DNA of 64,000 nucleotides from Tahibacter harae (GCF_024437735.1 NZ_JANFQO010000012.1:1-64000); one strand, 5' to 3'; shown: positions 44,959 to 53,838, counted from the first letter of the stretch. Translations and numbers: made by a program. Notes: generated from the letters alone by a model not told the origin.

Positions 44959-45129
44959 AATTTTCACCCTGAGTTAAGAAGTGCTGCTACGTGTATTGCG
45001 GGATTAGTATACGTGGCAGTTGGATGAAAAACCGGCAATGGGCCGGAGGCACATGTTACGAATTGTAAATCGCCCGTAACACTGAGCCGTTGCCGCTCCG
45101 CTTTACGCAGGGACGCCGCGGGAAAACCA

Positions 45130-45882
45130 TCAGGCAGCGGTATCGACGGCGCGCGTTGCCACCATGCGGGCCGCAACGATGCCGACTTCGTAGAGCAGGC
45201 ACATGGGAATCGCCAGCATCACCTGCGATACCACATCCGGCGGCGTGAGGATGGCTGCGATCACGAAAGCGCCGACGATCACGTAGCCGCGGCTCTCGGT
45301 CAGCTGCGCCGGCGTTACCCAGCCCAGCGCCACCAGGATCACCACCGCGACCGGCACCTCGAAGCAGAGGCCGAATGCGAAGAAGATCACAAGTACGAAA
45401 TCCAGATATTTGCCAATGTCCGTCATCATGGCCACGCCTTCGGGCGTGATCTTGGCCAGGAACGAGAACACCATCGGCAAGACGAGAAAGTACGCAAACG
45501 CCCCGCCCAGATAGAACAGGACAACACTGGACACCAGCAACGGCAGGCCCAGGCGCTTCTCGTGGCGGTACAGGCCGGGCGCGACGAAGGCCCAGAGCTG
45601 GTACAGCACCACCGGCATGGCGATCACCAGCGCGGTGCAGAAGGCGAGTTTCAGCGGCGTGAAGAACGGCGAGGCGACTTCGATCGCAACCAGCTGGCCG
45701 CCGGCGGGCAGGTTGCGCAGCAGCGGCTCAGCCAGCCAGGCGTAAAGCTTGTTGGCGAACGGCAGCAGTCCCAGCAGCACCACGCCGATGGCGAGCACTG
45801 CCTTGAGCAGCCGCGAACGCAGTTCGATCAGGTGGGAGAAGAACGACGCTTCCGCGCCGGGGTCGTGCTCAGCTTCGCTCAT
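45130..45882 (-). CDS. tatC: Twin-arginine translocase subunit TatC
   Basis: A 250-residue inner-membrane receptor for twin-arginine signal peptides, with six transmembrane helices. Key blocks are FFSHLIELRSRLLKAV with the conserved E-L-R at the N-terminus, KLAFCTALVIAMPVVLYQLW, FVAPGLYRHEKR, and CFEVPVAVVILVALGWV. The start at 45882 (MSEAEHDPGAEASFF) overlaps the tatB end by 14 bases. It is the last gene of tatABC. Confidence 0.97.
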   Translation of the reverse strand: MSEAEHDPGAEASFFSHLIELRSRLLKAVLAIGVVLLGLLPFANKLYAWLAEPLLRNLPAGGQLVAIEVASPFFTPLKLAFCTALVIAMPVVLYQLWAFVAPGLYRHEKRLGLPLLVSSVVLFYLGGAFAYFLVLPMVFSFLAKITPEGVAMMTDIGKYLDFVLVIFFAFGLCFEVPVAVVILVALGWVTPAQLTESRGYVIVGAFVIAAILTPPDVVSQVMLAIPMCLLYEVGIVAARMVATRAVDTAA

Positions 45883-46165
45883 CGAGCTTCCTGCCGACTT
45901 CGCTGGTGGTGTCGCGGAACTGGTCGGCGGTCTTGCGCAGTTCCTCGCTGGGGTCGGCTGCGGCAGCCGTCTCGCGCATGCTGCGCTTGAGTTCCTCGGC
46001 GGCCAGTTCGCGCTCGACCTCGTTGCGCACATTGGCCCAGCTGTTGCGCGCGCGGCGCAGCAGCGCGCCGACCGTGCGCGCGGCGCCGGGCAGGCGCTCC
46101 GGGCCGAGCACGATCAGCGCGACAATGCCGATCAGCACGAACTCGCTGAAGCCGATATCGAACAT
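45869..46165 (-). CDS. tatB: Sec-independent translocase subunit TatB
   Basis: 98 residues: one N-terminal transmembrane helix (MFDIGFSEFVLIGIVALIVL), the hinge GPERLPGAARTVGALLRRAR, then an amphipathic helix and an acidic, coiled C-terminal tail. The glutamate in the helix (E8) and the GPERLP motif are typical for TatB. It lies 9 bases behind tatA and overlaps tatC. Confidence 0.96.
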   Translation of the reverse strand: MFDIGFSEFVLIGIVALIVLGPERLPGAARTVGALLRRARNSWANVRNEVERELAAEELKRSMRETAAAADPSEELRKTADQFRDTTSEVGRKLDERS

Positions 46166-46174
46166 CGCGGCGGC

Positions 46175-46399
46175 TTATTCGGCTTTTTCGCGCTTGGCTT
46201 CGCTGACGGTCTTTTCCGCGTCGGGAGCGGGATCGGCCTTCAGCTTGGGGGCTTCTTCGTCATCGCCCTGCAGGCCTTTCTTGAAATCGCGCATCGCGCT
46301 GCCGAGATCGCCGCCCATGTTGCGCAGCCGCTTGGTGCCGAACACCAGCACCACGATGAGCAGCACAATCAACCAATGCCAAAGGCTGAAACTTCCCAT
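46175..46399 (-). CDS. tatA: Sec-independent translocase subunit TatA
   Basis: A 74-residue pore subunit. [20 protein letters not shown] is the transmembrane helix, followed by the hinge [20 protein letters not shown], the amphipathic helix and an acidic/lysine-rich tail. Ribosome site GGAG lies eight bases before the ATG at 46399. First gene of tatABC. Confidence 0.97.
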   Translation of the reverse strand: MGSFSLWHWLIVLLIVVLVFGTKRLRNMGGDLGSAMRDFKKGLQGDDEEAPKLKADPAPDAEKTVSEAKREKAE

Positions 46400-46575
46400 T
46401 ACCCACTCCTGCATTTGTGGTCCGCCGACCCGGAAAGATCGGCGGCGTCGCATCCGGTTGGAACGGCCGCGGCGGGCGGCGCCCGCTCGCGGTTTTCCGG
46501 CCGTGCCGGCTGTCACATCCCCGCGGCGGCGCTCCGCCGGGCTGGCTGGCCGGTGGAAAGACGCTGTCAGGAACG

Positions 46576-46605
46576 GCAAAGCGCGACAGTGTAGCCGCGC
46601 TTTGC
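46576..46605. promoter_or_regulatory. Perfect 10-bp inverted repeat enclosing the tatA -10 box
   Basis: GCAAAGCGCG (46576-46585) and CGCGCTTTGC (46596-46605) flank acagtgtagc. This contains TACACT on the minus strand. It could be an operator over the tat promoter or a hairpin behind the SYLF gene, which ends 24 bases away. Confidence 0.4.
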
Positions 46606-46616
46606 ACAGGGGTCAT
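46588..46616 (-). promoter_or_regulatory. Predicted tatABC promoter
   Basis: Minus strand ATGACC (46611-46616), 17-base spacer, TACACT (46588-46593). The transcript would start about 180 bases before tatA. Confidence 0.4.
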
Positions 46617-46628
46617 GACGCCGCCTGT

Positions 46629-47321
46629 TCACTCGGCCGATTGCGCAGTGTACTCCTCCAGACGGTCGCGAAAATCGACCACGACTTCCGGCACATTGGC
46701 CACACCGCCTTCAAAGATGCGTCGCGGCGTGACGCCGCTGCCGAACACGGCCTGGTTGGAATCGTGATCTATGGATATGACCGAACCGTCGAGGGCGACA
46801 CCGGCAAACAGGCCGCGGGCGCGCGAGTAGGAATAGATCTCGGCCTTGAGCTGGGCGTCGGTGGAGGCCTGGGCCGAACGGCCGACCGGCCCGGCGGCGG
46901 CCGAGGCATCGGCGCCGAGGGTGAATTTGCCGTGCACGATGGAGTCGACGCCGCGCTTGCTGCGGAACACCAGCACCACGTCGGTGGACTGCACCCCGGC
47001 CTGGAAGCCGACGCTGCCGCCGGTCATGGTGATGAAGCTGGGATTGGACCAGGTGCCGTCGGCGCCCTTGACCACGATCAGGCCGTGGCCGCGGCGGCCG
47101 CCGACGACCAGGCCGGCCTTGATCAGGTCGGGAATCACGGCGATGGCCTGGGCCTCGGCGAGCAGGTTGGTCGGGATGCGCCGGTCCGGCGCCTGCATGA
47201 TCTCGTCCAGTACCCGGGTGGCTTCGCGCGCGCGCTTGGCCTCGGTTTCGCCGGCCAGCGCGGCGCCGGCCAGCAGCAGGCTGCTCAGGAGGATCAGGAA
47301 ACGGGCTGCGGTTCTGCTCAC
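46629..47321 (-). CDS. Exported YSC84/SYLF-domain lipid-binding protein
   Basis: A 230-residue protein with a signal peptide (about 1-25, AARFLILLSSLLLAGAALAG). The SYLF domain follows: RREATRVLDEIM-type helix, RIPTNLLAEAQAIAVIPDLI then KAGLVVGGRRGHGLIVVKGA, SNPSFITMTGGSVGFQAGVQ, TDVVLVFRSKRGVDSI and the ending HGKFTLGADASAAAGPVGR. SYLF domains bind phosphoinositides in eukaryotes; bacterial ones are periplasmic with unclear roles. The GTG at 47321 is chosen because GAGG lies five bases upstream and gives the signal peptide. Confidence 0.87.
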   Translation of the reverse strand: MSRTAARFLILLSSLLLAGAALAGETEAKRAREATRVLDEIMQAPDRRIPTNLLAEAQAIAVIPDLIKAGLVVGGRRGHGLIVVKGADGTWSNPSFITMTGGSVGFQAGVQSTDVVLVFRSKRGVDSIVHGKFTLGADASAAAGPVGRSAQASTDAQLKAEIYSYSRARGLFAGVALDGSVISIDHDSNQAVFGSGVTPRRIFEGGVANVPEVVVDFRDRLEEYTAQSAE

Positions 47322-47431
47322 GGAAACCTCGCGGTGGACTCGGGAAGCCGGCGCCGCCGGCAGGCGGAAAAATCGCGGCAGAAGGCGCCCGCGATCGCAG
47401 GCATGGTCCCCGCGGCTGCGGGAATCGGCGC

Positions 47432-48379
47432 TTAACGCAGGACGCGGCGGCGCAGGCCGAACCAGGCGCCCAGGGCGAGCAGGCCGCCCAGCAGCAGGTT
47501 CAGCGGCGGCGAACCGGCGGGAACCGGCTGCGGATCCGGCGTCCCGCGCGGACAGGCCTGCGGCGGCGCAATGGCCAGGCCGAACAACGGCACGCCGCGC
47601 AGGTCCTCGGGGCCGGTGATCGGGCCCAGGATGCTCATGAAGCCGCTGCTGGCGTCGATGCGGGCCAGGTCGCTCCAGTCCGGCGGAAACGGATTGGCAG
47701 CCGGCGGCGGCGGCGGGATATAGCTGACCGCGGCCCACAGCGTCCCATTGGGATCGAAGGCTGGCCAGACGGAAGAAATCTTGTTGGCGGTGGCGGCCGG
47801 GAGATTGAACGAACCCACCGTGGTGACCGCGCCAGTGGCCGTGTCGACCTTGAACAGGGACGGGTTCTCGTAGTCGCCGGTGCCGAACAGTTCGCGGCCG
47901 CGCGCGGCCAGGCCGGTGAGGCGCACACCGGTGGAACCGACCAGGCTGGTCATGCCGGTATTCGGATCCACGCGCCAGAGCTTGCGGTTGACGCCGGAAG
48001 CCAGCCAGGCCGAGCCGTCGCAGGTCACGGCATAGGACAGGTCCATGGCATCGAAGCGCGCCGGATCGCCCTGACCGGCCAGACCCAGGGAGCCGACCGG
48101 CGCCGTGGTGGCGCGGCGGTAGTCGATCTGGAACAGGGTCTTGGTGTTGTCCGAGGCGCCGAGCAGGCGGCCGTCGGGGGAAAAGGCCAAGCCCTTGATG
48201 AGAACAGGAAGCCCGGCATAGGCGCCGGTGGGACCGACCAGGGTTGCCTTGCCGGTAGCCAGGTCGACGCTGTAGATCTGGTCAAAAGCCGGGGCGAGCG
48301 CAAGCGGATCCGCCGTAGCCGCGGATGCGGCCAACAGCGAAAGCAGTGCCGCAGCGGCAGGGCGTGCGCGCAGGCTCAT
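47432..48379 (-). CDS. Secreted beta-propeller-like protein with C-terminal sorting-type tail
   Basis: 315 residues with a signal peptide (MSLRARPAAAALLSLLAASA ATA). Repeated blade-like segments follow: IYSVDLATGKATLVGPTGAY, GLAFSPDGRLLGASDNTKTL, LWRVDPNTGMTSLVGSTG, LFKVDTATGAVTTVGSFNLP, and LARIDASSGFMSILGPITGP, each 40-60 residues apart. The C-terminus has a Pro-rich linker, VPAGSPPLNLLLGGLLALGA and WFGLRRRVLR. This hydrophobic helix plus Arg cluster resembles IPTL/PEP-CTERM-type sorting signals. A minus-strand TAGACT (48449-48454) lies 69 bases upstream. Confidence 0.75.
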   Translation of the reverse strand: MSLRARPAAAALLSLLAASAATADPLALAPAFDQIYSVDLATGKATLVGPTGAYAGLPVLIKGLAFSPDGRLLGASDNTKTLFQIDYRRATTAPVGSLGLAGQGDPARFDAMDLSYAVTCDGSAWLASGVNRKLWRVDPNTGMTSLVGSTGVRLTGLAARGRELFGTGDYENPSLFKVDTATGAVTTVGSFNLPAATANKISSVWPAFDPNGTLWAAVSYIPPPPPAANPFPPDWSDLARIDASSGFMSILGPITGPEDLRGVPLFGLAIAPPQACPRGTPDPQPVPAGSPPLNLLLGGLLALGAWFGLRRRVLR

Positions 48380-48448
48380 TGTCCACCGTCTTTCTTTTGT
48401 TATCGTTCTGGTAATCGTCGGCCGGTCGGGCGCTGACACGGCCGGGCC

Positions 48449-48454
48449 AGTCTA
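48449..48454 (-). promoter_or_regulatory. -10-like box before the beta-propeller-like gene
   Basis: TAGACT on the minus strand, 69 bases before the ATG at 48379. Confidence 0.25.
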
Positions 48455-48523
48455 GCAGCTTCGCGCCCGCCGGCAAGCCGGCTGAACGCCCGCCGCACGT
48501 AACGCAGCCACCCCTGGGAAGCC

Positions 48524-49579
48524 ATGTTCGGAACAACCCGTTATCACGCCCCGGCGCGGGCGGCAGACGAGAGCGGCCGCATTGCCGTCGTGCTGGTCAA
48601 CCTGGGCACGCCGCAGGCGCCGACGACGGCCGCGGTGCGGCGCTACCTGGCTCAGTTCCTGTCCGATCCTCGGGTAGTCGAGCAGCCACGCTGGCTGTGG
48701 CTGCCGATACTGTACGGGGTGATCCTGCGCCTGCGCCCGGCGCGCTCGGCGCGGGCCTATGCGAGCATCTGGACCGAAGCCGGCTCGCCGCTGCTGGTCT
48801 ACAGCCGCGCCCTGGCCCAGGCCCTGGACCGCGCCGCCGGCGCCGCCAGCGGCGGCCGCATCAGCGTGCACCTGGCCATGACCTATGGCGAGCCTGGCAT
48901 TCCCGCCGTACTGACCGAACTGGCCGACCAGGGGCTGCGCCGCGTGCTGCTGCTGCCGCTGTACCCGCAGTACTCGGCCACTTCGACCGGCGCCGCGCTC
49001 GATGCCGTCGCCGACACCCTGAAGACCCTGCGCTGGCCGCCGGAGCTGCGCACCGTCAGCGATTACCACGACCAGTCCCTGCATGTGGAAGCGTTGGCGC
49101 GCAGCGTGGAACGGCACTGGCAGAGCCACGGCCGCGCCGAGCGCCTGCTGCTGTCCTTCCACGGCATACCCCGGCGCTGCGTGGAACAGGGCGACCCCTA
49201 CGCCACCCAGTGCCGGCGCACGGCCGAACGGCTGCGCCAGCGCCTGGGCCTGGACGAGGCCGGGCTGGTGGTCTCGTTCCAGTCCCGCGTCGGCCGTGAG
49301 GAATGGCTGAAGCCCTATACCGACCAGACCCTGGCCGAGCTGGCCCAGAACGGCGTGCGCTCGGTGCAGGTGCTGTGCCCGGGCTTTGCCGTGGATTGCC
49401 TGGAAACCCTGGAGGAGATCGCGGTGGAGAACCGCGAGCGCTTCCTGCACGCCGGCGGCGAACGCTACGAATACATCGCAGCCCTCAACGACGGCGAGGA
49501 TCAGGTCGCAGCCCTGCTCGCGCTGGTGCTGCAGCACTGCCAAGGCTGGTCCGCGGCGGAGACTGCCCATGCCGCATGA
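48524..49579 (+). CDS. hemH: Ferrochelatase
   Basis: 351 residues. Inserts ferrous iron into protoporphyrin IX, the last step of heme synthesis, at the inner-membrane surface. AVVLVNLGTPQAPTTAAVRR is at the N-terminus, then YGEPGIPAVLTELADQGLRR, LPLYPQYSATSTGAALDAV, the signature SFHGIPRRCVEQGDPYATQC with the active-site His, and LCPGFAVDCLETLEEIAVEN. The ATG at 48524 starts MFGTTRYHAPARAADES. It overlaps the following hydrolase gene by 11 bases. Confidence 0.97.
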   Translation: MFGTTRYHAPARAADESGRIAVVLVNLGTPQAPTTAAVRRYLAQFLSDPRVVEQPRWLWLPILYGVILRLRPARSARAYASIWTEAGSPLLVYSRALAQALDRAAGAASGGRISVHLAMTYGEPGIPAVLTELADQGLRRVLLLPLYPQYSATSTGAALDAVADTLKTLRWPPELRTVSDYHDQSLHVEALARSVERHWQSHGRAERLLLSFHGIPRRCVEQGDPYATQCRRTAERLRQRLGLDEAGLVVSFQSRVGREEWLKPYTDQTLAELAQNGVRSVQVLCPGFAVDCLETLEEIAVENRERFLHAGGERYEYIAALNDGEDQVAALLALVLQHCQGWSAAETAHAA

Positions 49580-50423
49580 GCTGCGCCTGGAACTGCCGCA
49601 GCTGAACCTGGCGGCGCTGAGCTGGGGCGATGCCGCGCTGCCGCCGCTGCTGGCCGTGCATGGCTGGCTCGACAACGCAGCCTCGTTCAGCACGCTGGCG
49701 CCGCTGCTGGCGCGGCATTTTCATATCGTCGCCATAGACCTGCCCGGCCATGGCCGCTCCGACCACCGCCCGCCCGGCGGCTGGTATCACTACGTCGAAT
49801 ACCTGGCCGACCTGCAAGCCGTCGTGGCTGCGCTGGGCTGGTCGCGCTATTCCCTGCTCGGCCATTCCCTGGGCGGCGCCACGGCCAGCATCTTCGCCGC
49901 GGCCCAGCCCGAGCCGGTGGACAAGCTGCTGCTGATCGAATCGCTGGGGCCGCTGACCGCAGCGCCGGAATCCGCCCTGGAACAGCTGCGCCGCGGCCTG
50001 CGCCAGCGCGCCGAGTTCGGCGGCAGGCCGCTGCGCGTGTTCGCCGATGCGGAACCGGCCGTGCGCGCCCGCATGCAGGCCAACGACCTCAGCCAAGCCG
50101 CCGCCCGCGCCCTGGTCGAGCGCGGCCTGGCCGCGGTGCCGGGCGGCTGGTCCTGGTCCAGCGACCCGCGCCTGACCCTGGCCTCGCCGCTGCGCTATAC
50201 CGAGGCGCAGATCCAGAACATCCTGCGCGGCATCGCCGCACCAACCTTGGTAGTGCTGGCCCAGCCGGCGACGTCCTACCTGCCCGACAGCCTGATGCAG
50301 GCGCGCGCCGCCTGCGTGGCCGATGCGCACGTAGTGCATCTGCCGGGCAATCATCATCTGCATCTGGAGAATCCGGAGCCGGTGGCCGCAGCGATACGGG
50401 ATTTCTGCGGACTGGACGGTTGA
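49569..50423 (+). CDS. Alpha/beta-hydrolase
   Basis: A 284-residue alpha/beta-hydrolase fold enzyme. The oxyanion HGWLDNAASF block lies near residue 34, IDLPGHGRSDHRPPGG follows, the nucleophile elbow GHSLGGATAS is near 100, and the catalytic His is in LPGNHHLHLENP near 268. The substrate is unknown; it is probably an ester or thioester hydrolase. Its ATG lies inside the end of hemH (11-base overlap), so translation is coupled to heme synthesis. Confidence 0.88.
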   Translation: MPHELRLELPQLNLAALSWGDAALPPLLAVHGWLDNAASFSTLAPLLARHFHIVAIDLPGHGRSDHRPPGGWYHYVEYLADLQAVVAALGWSRYSLLGHSLGGATASIFAAAQPEPVDKLLLIESLGPLTAAPESALEQLRRGLRQRAEFGGRPLRVFADAEPAVRARMQANDLSQAAARALVERGLAAVPGGWSWSSDPRLTLASPLRYTEAQIQNILRGIAAPTLVVLAQPATSYLPDSLMQARAACVADAHVVHLPGNHHLHLENPEPVAAAIRDFCGLDG

Positions 50424-50543
50424 GCCGCGCCCAGGCGCCTGCCGCTCCGGCCTGATCGCCGGCCGTCGGACCGCAGGTGGGCAAGCTGGGCGGCTCCGCG
50501 GCCGCCGCAGACCCAGCGTGCGGCTACGCTCTGATCGCCGCCC

Positions 50544-51302
50544 TCAGCCGCCGATCAGCCGCGCAAGCTCCGCCTTGAGCGCGTGCCCCTTCTCGCGCAG
50601 CCAATCGCGCTGCTCCTTCCATTCCGGATAGAAGCTGGCGACCAGGTTCCAGTAGCGCGGCGAATGGTTGCGGATCTTGAGGTGGCAAAGTTCGTGGATC
50701 ACCACGTATTTCAGCGCCGCCGGCGGCGCCAGAGCCAGGGCGAGGTCCAGGGTCATGCAGTCGCGCGTGTCCAGGCTGCCCCACAGGCTTTTCAGCGGCT
50801 TGACCCGCACCGCCACCGGCGAAGCCTGCAGTTCGCCGGTATAGCGCGCCAGCAGACGCGACACGTCGCGGCGGATCTGGGTTTCCAGGTAGGAGCGCAG
50901 CAGGCCGCGCGCCGCCGGCAGGGCGCGCTTGCTGTGCGAATGCGGCAGGGTCAGGACCAGCTTCTCGCCGTCGTGGGCGACGCCCGGAAACACCCCTTCG
51001 CGCCAGACCATCTGGGTGGTCTCGCCGCGCAGCGGGATCAGGGTGGGGCTGCCGGGCTGCAGCGGCGGCGGGCCGCCACCGTCGAGCTGGAGCTGGTCGA
51101 GTTTGCGCTCCAGCCAGTCCACGTGTTTGCGCAGAAAAGCGAAAACCTGGGCCGGATGGGTGCCTTCCGGATAGGACAGACGGGCGCCGCTGGAAGTCAC
51201 GGTCAGGCGCAGGCGGCGCGCCTGGGGATGGGCCTTCTTCAGCACCTTGATCGTCTCCCCGTTCGGGGTGGACAGTTCGAGGTAGTTGTCGTCCGGGGTC
51301 AT
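50544..51302 (-). CDS. YgjP-like (DUF45) M48-type metallopeptidase
   Basis: 252 residues. The N-terminal beta-rich half is followed by the DUF45 domain with the zinc motif HELCH at 203-207 (YVVIHELCHLKIRNHSPRYW); a third ligand is probably His213. LKSLWGSLDTRDCMTLDLAL is the other typical block (normally WGSC; here WGSL). The family is predicted to be a cytoplasmic metal-dependent hydrolase without known substrate. It is convergent with the hydrolase behind hemH. Confidence 0.87.
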   Translation of the reverse strand: MTPDDNYLELSTPNGETIKVLKKAHPQARRLRLTVTSSGARLSYPEGTHPAQVFAFLRKHVDWLERKLDQLQLDGGGPPPLQPGSPTLIPLRGETTQMVWREGVFPGVAHDGEKLVLTLPHSHSKRALPAARGLLRSYLETQIRRDVSRLLARYTGELQASPVAVRVKPLKSLWGSLDTRDCMTLDLALALAPPAALKYVVIHELCHLKIRNHSPRYWNLVASFYPEWKEQRDWLREKGHALKAELARLIGG

Positions 51303-51418
51303 GCCTGCTCCTCACCGCCGCCGCGCCGGTGGGCGCGGCGGTGCAAACAGCCTATCCCTCGCCTTGCCGGCCGCCCGGAGGCGGCCGTTCCTGCCGTGAA
51401 GTCTGCGTGGCCGGTGTT

Positions 51419-52333
51419 TCAGTGATCTGTCGGCCGCGGCAGCTTGAACCATTCGTCCAGCTTGGCCAGCAGGCGCTCGACTTCCAGCGTCATCAGCGCC
51501 ATGCGCGAGTCCAGCTCGGCGGCGGCCGAATCGGCGTCGGTCTCGTTCAGCTCGTCCAGCACCTGGTCGAGGAAGCGCAGCTTGCGGATGACGAGATCCT
51601 CGCCAAGCACCAGGCTGATGCGGTCGTCGAAGGTCAGGCCAAGCTGGTAAACCTGCTTGCCGGTCTTCAGGTGCTCGCGCACCTCGTCGGTTTCAAGGTC
51701 CTGGCGGCGGCAGCGCACGATGGCGCCGGATTCGGCCGGATCGCGCAGCTCGCATTCGTCTGCCAGGGCCAGGCCCGCCGGTAGCTTGCCACTAACCACC
51801 CAGTCCGTCATCAAGGTGCGCGGCGACTCTTCCGGCGCCATCGGGGTGGCCGGGAAGCTGCCCACGGCCTCGCGCAGCTCCGACAGCATTTCCTCGGCCG
51901 ATTTGCGGCTGGACGTGTCGACCACCAGCCAGCCGTTCTTGAGGTCGGCATAGGCCAGCATGCGGAACGGCTTGACGAAGGCGCGCGGCAGGAAGTCGGT
52001 GAGGATTTCGTCCTTCATGCGCTTGCGCTCTTTCGCGCCCACGCGACGGCCTTGTTCTTCGGTGATTTTCTGCAATCGTGCAGACAATTCCTCGTTGACG
52101 ACCGAACCCGGCAGCAGCTTGTCCTCGCCACCCAGGGCCACCAGGACGAAGTTGCCGGCACGGTGCGCCAACAGCTCGGCGTTGCGCCCGTGCGGCGAGA
52201 CGAAACCGCGCGTGGACTGCTCCAGCGGGCCGCAGGGCCGCAGGCGCTTTTGCTCAAGGTGGGTTTCCAGCTCGGCCAGGGATGCAGCCATGGCCTCGGA
52301 AAAGCGGAACAGACTCAGATTACGGAAGAACAT
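51419..52333 (-). CDS. rdgC: Recombination-associated protein RdgC
   Basis: 304 residues. A ring-shaped DNA-binding protein that modulates RecA in homologous recombination. MFFRNLSLFRFSEAMAASLA is the usual beginning, then PCGPLEQSTRGFVSPHGRNA, LPRAFVKPFRMLAYADLKNG and the C-terminal LTFDDRISLVLGEDLVIRKL. The ATG at 52333 is chosen from family similarity; a few codons upstream are also open. It lies downstream of ttcA with a 72-base gap. Confidence 0.95.
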   Translation of the reverse strand: MFFRNLSLFRFSEAMAASLAELETHLEQKRLRPCGPLEQSTRGFVSPHGRNAELLAHRAGNFVLVALGGEDKLLPGSVVNEELSARLQKITEEQGRRVGAKERKRMKDEILTDFLPRAFVKPFRMLAYADLKNGWLVVDTSSRKSAEEMLSELREAVGSFPATPMAPEESPRTLMTDWVVSGKLPAGLALADECELRDPAESGAIVRCRRQDLETDEVREHLKTGKQVYQLGLTFDDRISLVLGEDLVIRKLRFLDQVLDELNETDADSAAAELDSRMALMTLEVERLLAKLDEWFKLPRPTDH

Positions 52334-52405
52334 GGAACCCCTGGAGGCAGGCACCCGGCCCGCCGTGGCAATGGAAAGTCATGGGCTGAAAGCGGGCCGC
52401 CGAAC

Positions 52406-53281
52406 CTAGTCCGGCGCCGTCTCAGATCCTGCGTCGGCCGGCTCGCCGCGCAGCCAGTCCTGGCCGCTGAGGCGGGTGCCGCCGCGGCTGCCCAGGCTGG
52501 CGAAGTCGAACAGGTTGCGGTCGGCCAGCTGCGAGGGCGACACGTCGCCGATCGCGCGGAACACGTTCTCGACCCGGCCCGGGAACTTGCGCTCCCACTC
52601 GCCCAGCATGGCCTTGATCGCCTTGCGCTGCAGGTTCTCCTGCGAGCCGCAGAGGTTGCACGGCATGATGGGAAAGCCCTTGAGCGCGGCGTAGTCGGCG
52701 ATGTCGTCCTCGCGGCAATAGGCCAGCGGCCGTATCACCACGTTGCGGCCGTCGTCGGAGCGCAGCTTGGGCGGCATGGCCTTGAGCTTGGCCTGGTGGA
52801 ACAGGTTGAGAAACAGGGTCTCGACGATGTCGTCGCGATGATGGCCCAGGGCGATTTTGGTGAAGCCCTCGGCATGGGCATGGTCGTACAGGTTGCCGCG
52901 GCGCAGGCGCGAGCACAGGCTGCACATGGTGCGGCCCTCGGGCACCACGCGCTTGACCACGCTGTAGGTGTCCTGTTCCAGGATGGTGTATGGCACGCCG
53001 GCCGATTCGAGATAGCGCGGCAGCGTGTCCGGATCGTAGCCGGGCTGCTTCTGGTCCAGGTGCACCGCGTGCAGCTCGAAGTTCACCGGCGCCTTGGCCT
53101 GGAGCTGGCGCAGCAGGTCCAGCAGGGTATAGGAATCCTTGCCGCCGGACAGGCAGACCATGACCCGGTCGCCTTCCTCGATCATCTGGAAATCGGCGAT
53201 GGCCTGGCCGGCTTGGCGGCGCAGCCGCTTGGCCAGCTTGTTGGCGTTGATTTCCTGCTTGCGGGCGGCGACGGCACTCAT
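52406..53281 (-). CDS. ttcA: tRNA 2-thiocytidine(32) synthetase
   Basis: A 291-residue Fe-S enzyme that thiolates cytidine 32 in certain tRNAs. PP-loop SGGKDS is at 45-50, and the cluster-binding pairs CSLC (120-123) and CNLC (208-211) are both present, as is [20 protein letters not shown]. The start at 53281 is supported by a TACAAT box 28 bases upstream. Confidence 0.96.
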   Translation of the reverse strand: MSAVAARKQEINANKLAKRLRRQAGQAIADFQMIEEGDRVMVCLSGGKDSYTLLDLLRQLQAKAPVNFELHAVHLDQKQPGYDPDTLPRYLESAGVPYTILEQDTYSVVKRVVPEGRTMCSLCSRLRRGNLYDHAHAEGFTKIALGHHRDDIVETLFLNLFHQAKLKAMPPKLRSDDGRNVVIRPLAYCREDDIADYAALKGFPIMPCNLCGSQENLQRKAIKAMLGEWERKFPGRVENVFRAIGDVSPSQLADRNLFDFASLGSRGGTRLSGQDWLRGEPADAGSETAPD

Positions 53282-53309
53282 GGGCGCATGGCGGTACTGA
53301 AACCGGCCG

Positions 53310-53315
53310 ATTGTA
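53310..53315 (-). promoter_or_regulatory. -10-like box of ttcA
   Basis: TACAAT on the minus strand, 28 bases before the ATG. No clear -35. Confidence 0.4.
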
Positions 53316-53786
53316 CCAGGGCTGCCCGGCCCGGGCCGGCCGCCTCAGGCCGGGCCGGCGGCGCGGATGCAGTCGGCCGGGGAGAAGCGCGTGGTGGCGC
53401 GCGGCGGCATCCTGCGGCAGCGGCTATACCTCGCTCGGCGATGGCGCAGACGGCGCGCGTATGCGCAGCCGGACTGGGGGCAATCTGCGCCGTCGGGGAG
53501 TCGTTGTCGCAGGCATGCTGGACAGCGTTGCAGCGGAAAGCGACAACAAGTGGTTAAGCGGCGCATCGCCAGGAAGAAAGCGCGAAACTGCCTCTCCCCA
53601 GTTCAGCCGGGGTGAGCGGGGCGGGTGCCCGGTAGCGCAGATTCTGACGCTCCCGGACGCTCTACCGGCCGGTGAGGATTGCGGTACGAGGCGACGATCA
53701 GCGCACCTCTTCGTTTGGATTTTCACCAGAATATTCAACCCGAAACCAGATTTCTTCGCGACCGAAGCGCTGCCTCGTCACCTACC

Positions 53787-53830
53787 CCTCGCCCCCAAGC
53801 GCGTAAACGCGCTTGGGGGCGAGGGCTTTT
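53787..53830 (-). repeat. REP-like palindrome with 17-bp arms
   Basis: CCTCGCCCCCAAGCGCG (53787-53803), loop TAAA, CGCGCTTGGGGGCGAGG (53808-53824), then gctttt. It lies 15 bases behind the PepSY gene on the minus strand, so it may also work as its terminator. It is similar in build to the repeats at 115-142 and 38.5 kb. Confidence 0.7.
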
Positions 53831-53838
53831 GCGTGCGG

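Larger units (their letters stand above)
53282..53838. other. Intergenic region between ttcA and the PepSY gene
   Basis: 557 bases. Open frames here are short, Arg/Cys-rich and unlike known proteins. It contains the ttcA promoter, a partial dyad ctctcccc (53592-53599)/ggggtgag (53609-53616), a less GC-rich stretch at 53710-53765, and the large palindrome at 53787-53824. Nothing else is recognised. Confidence 0.45.

Noticed and set aside
53345-53615. Short Arg/Cys-rich open frames on both strands between ttcA and the PepSY gene
   Set aside because: No homology that I recognise, no ribosome sites, and amino-acid content typical of GC-rich non-coding DNA.
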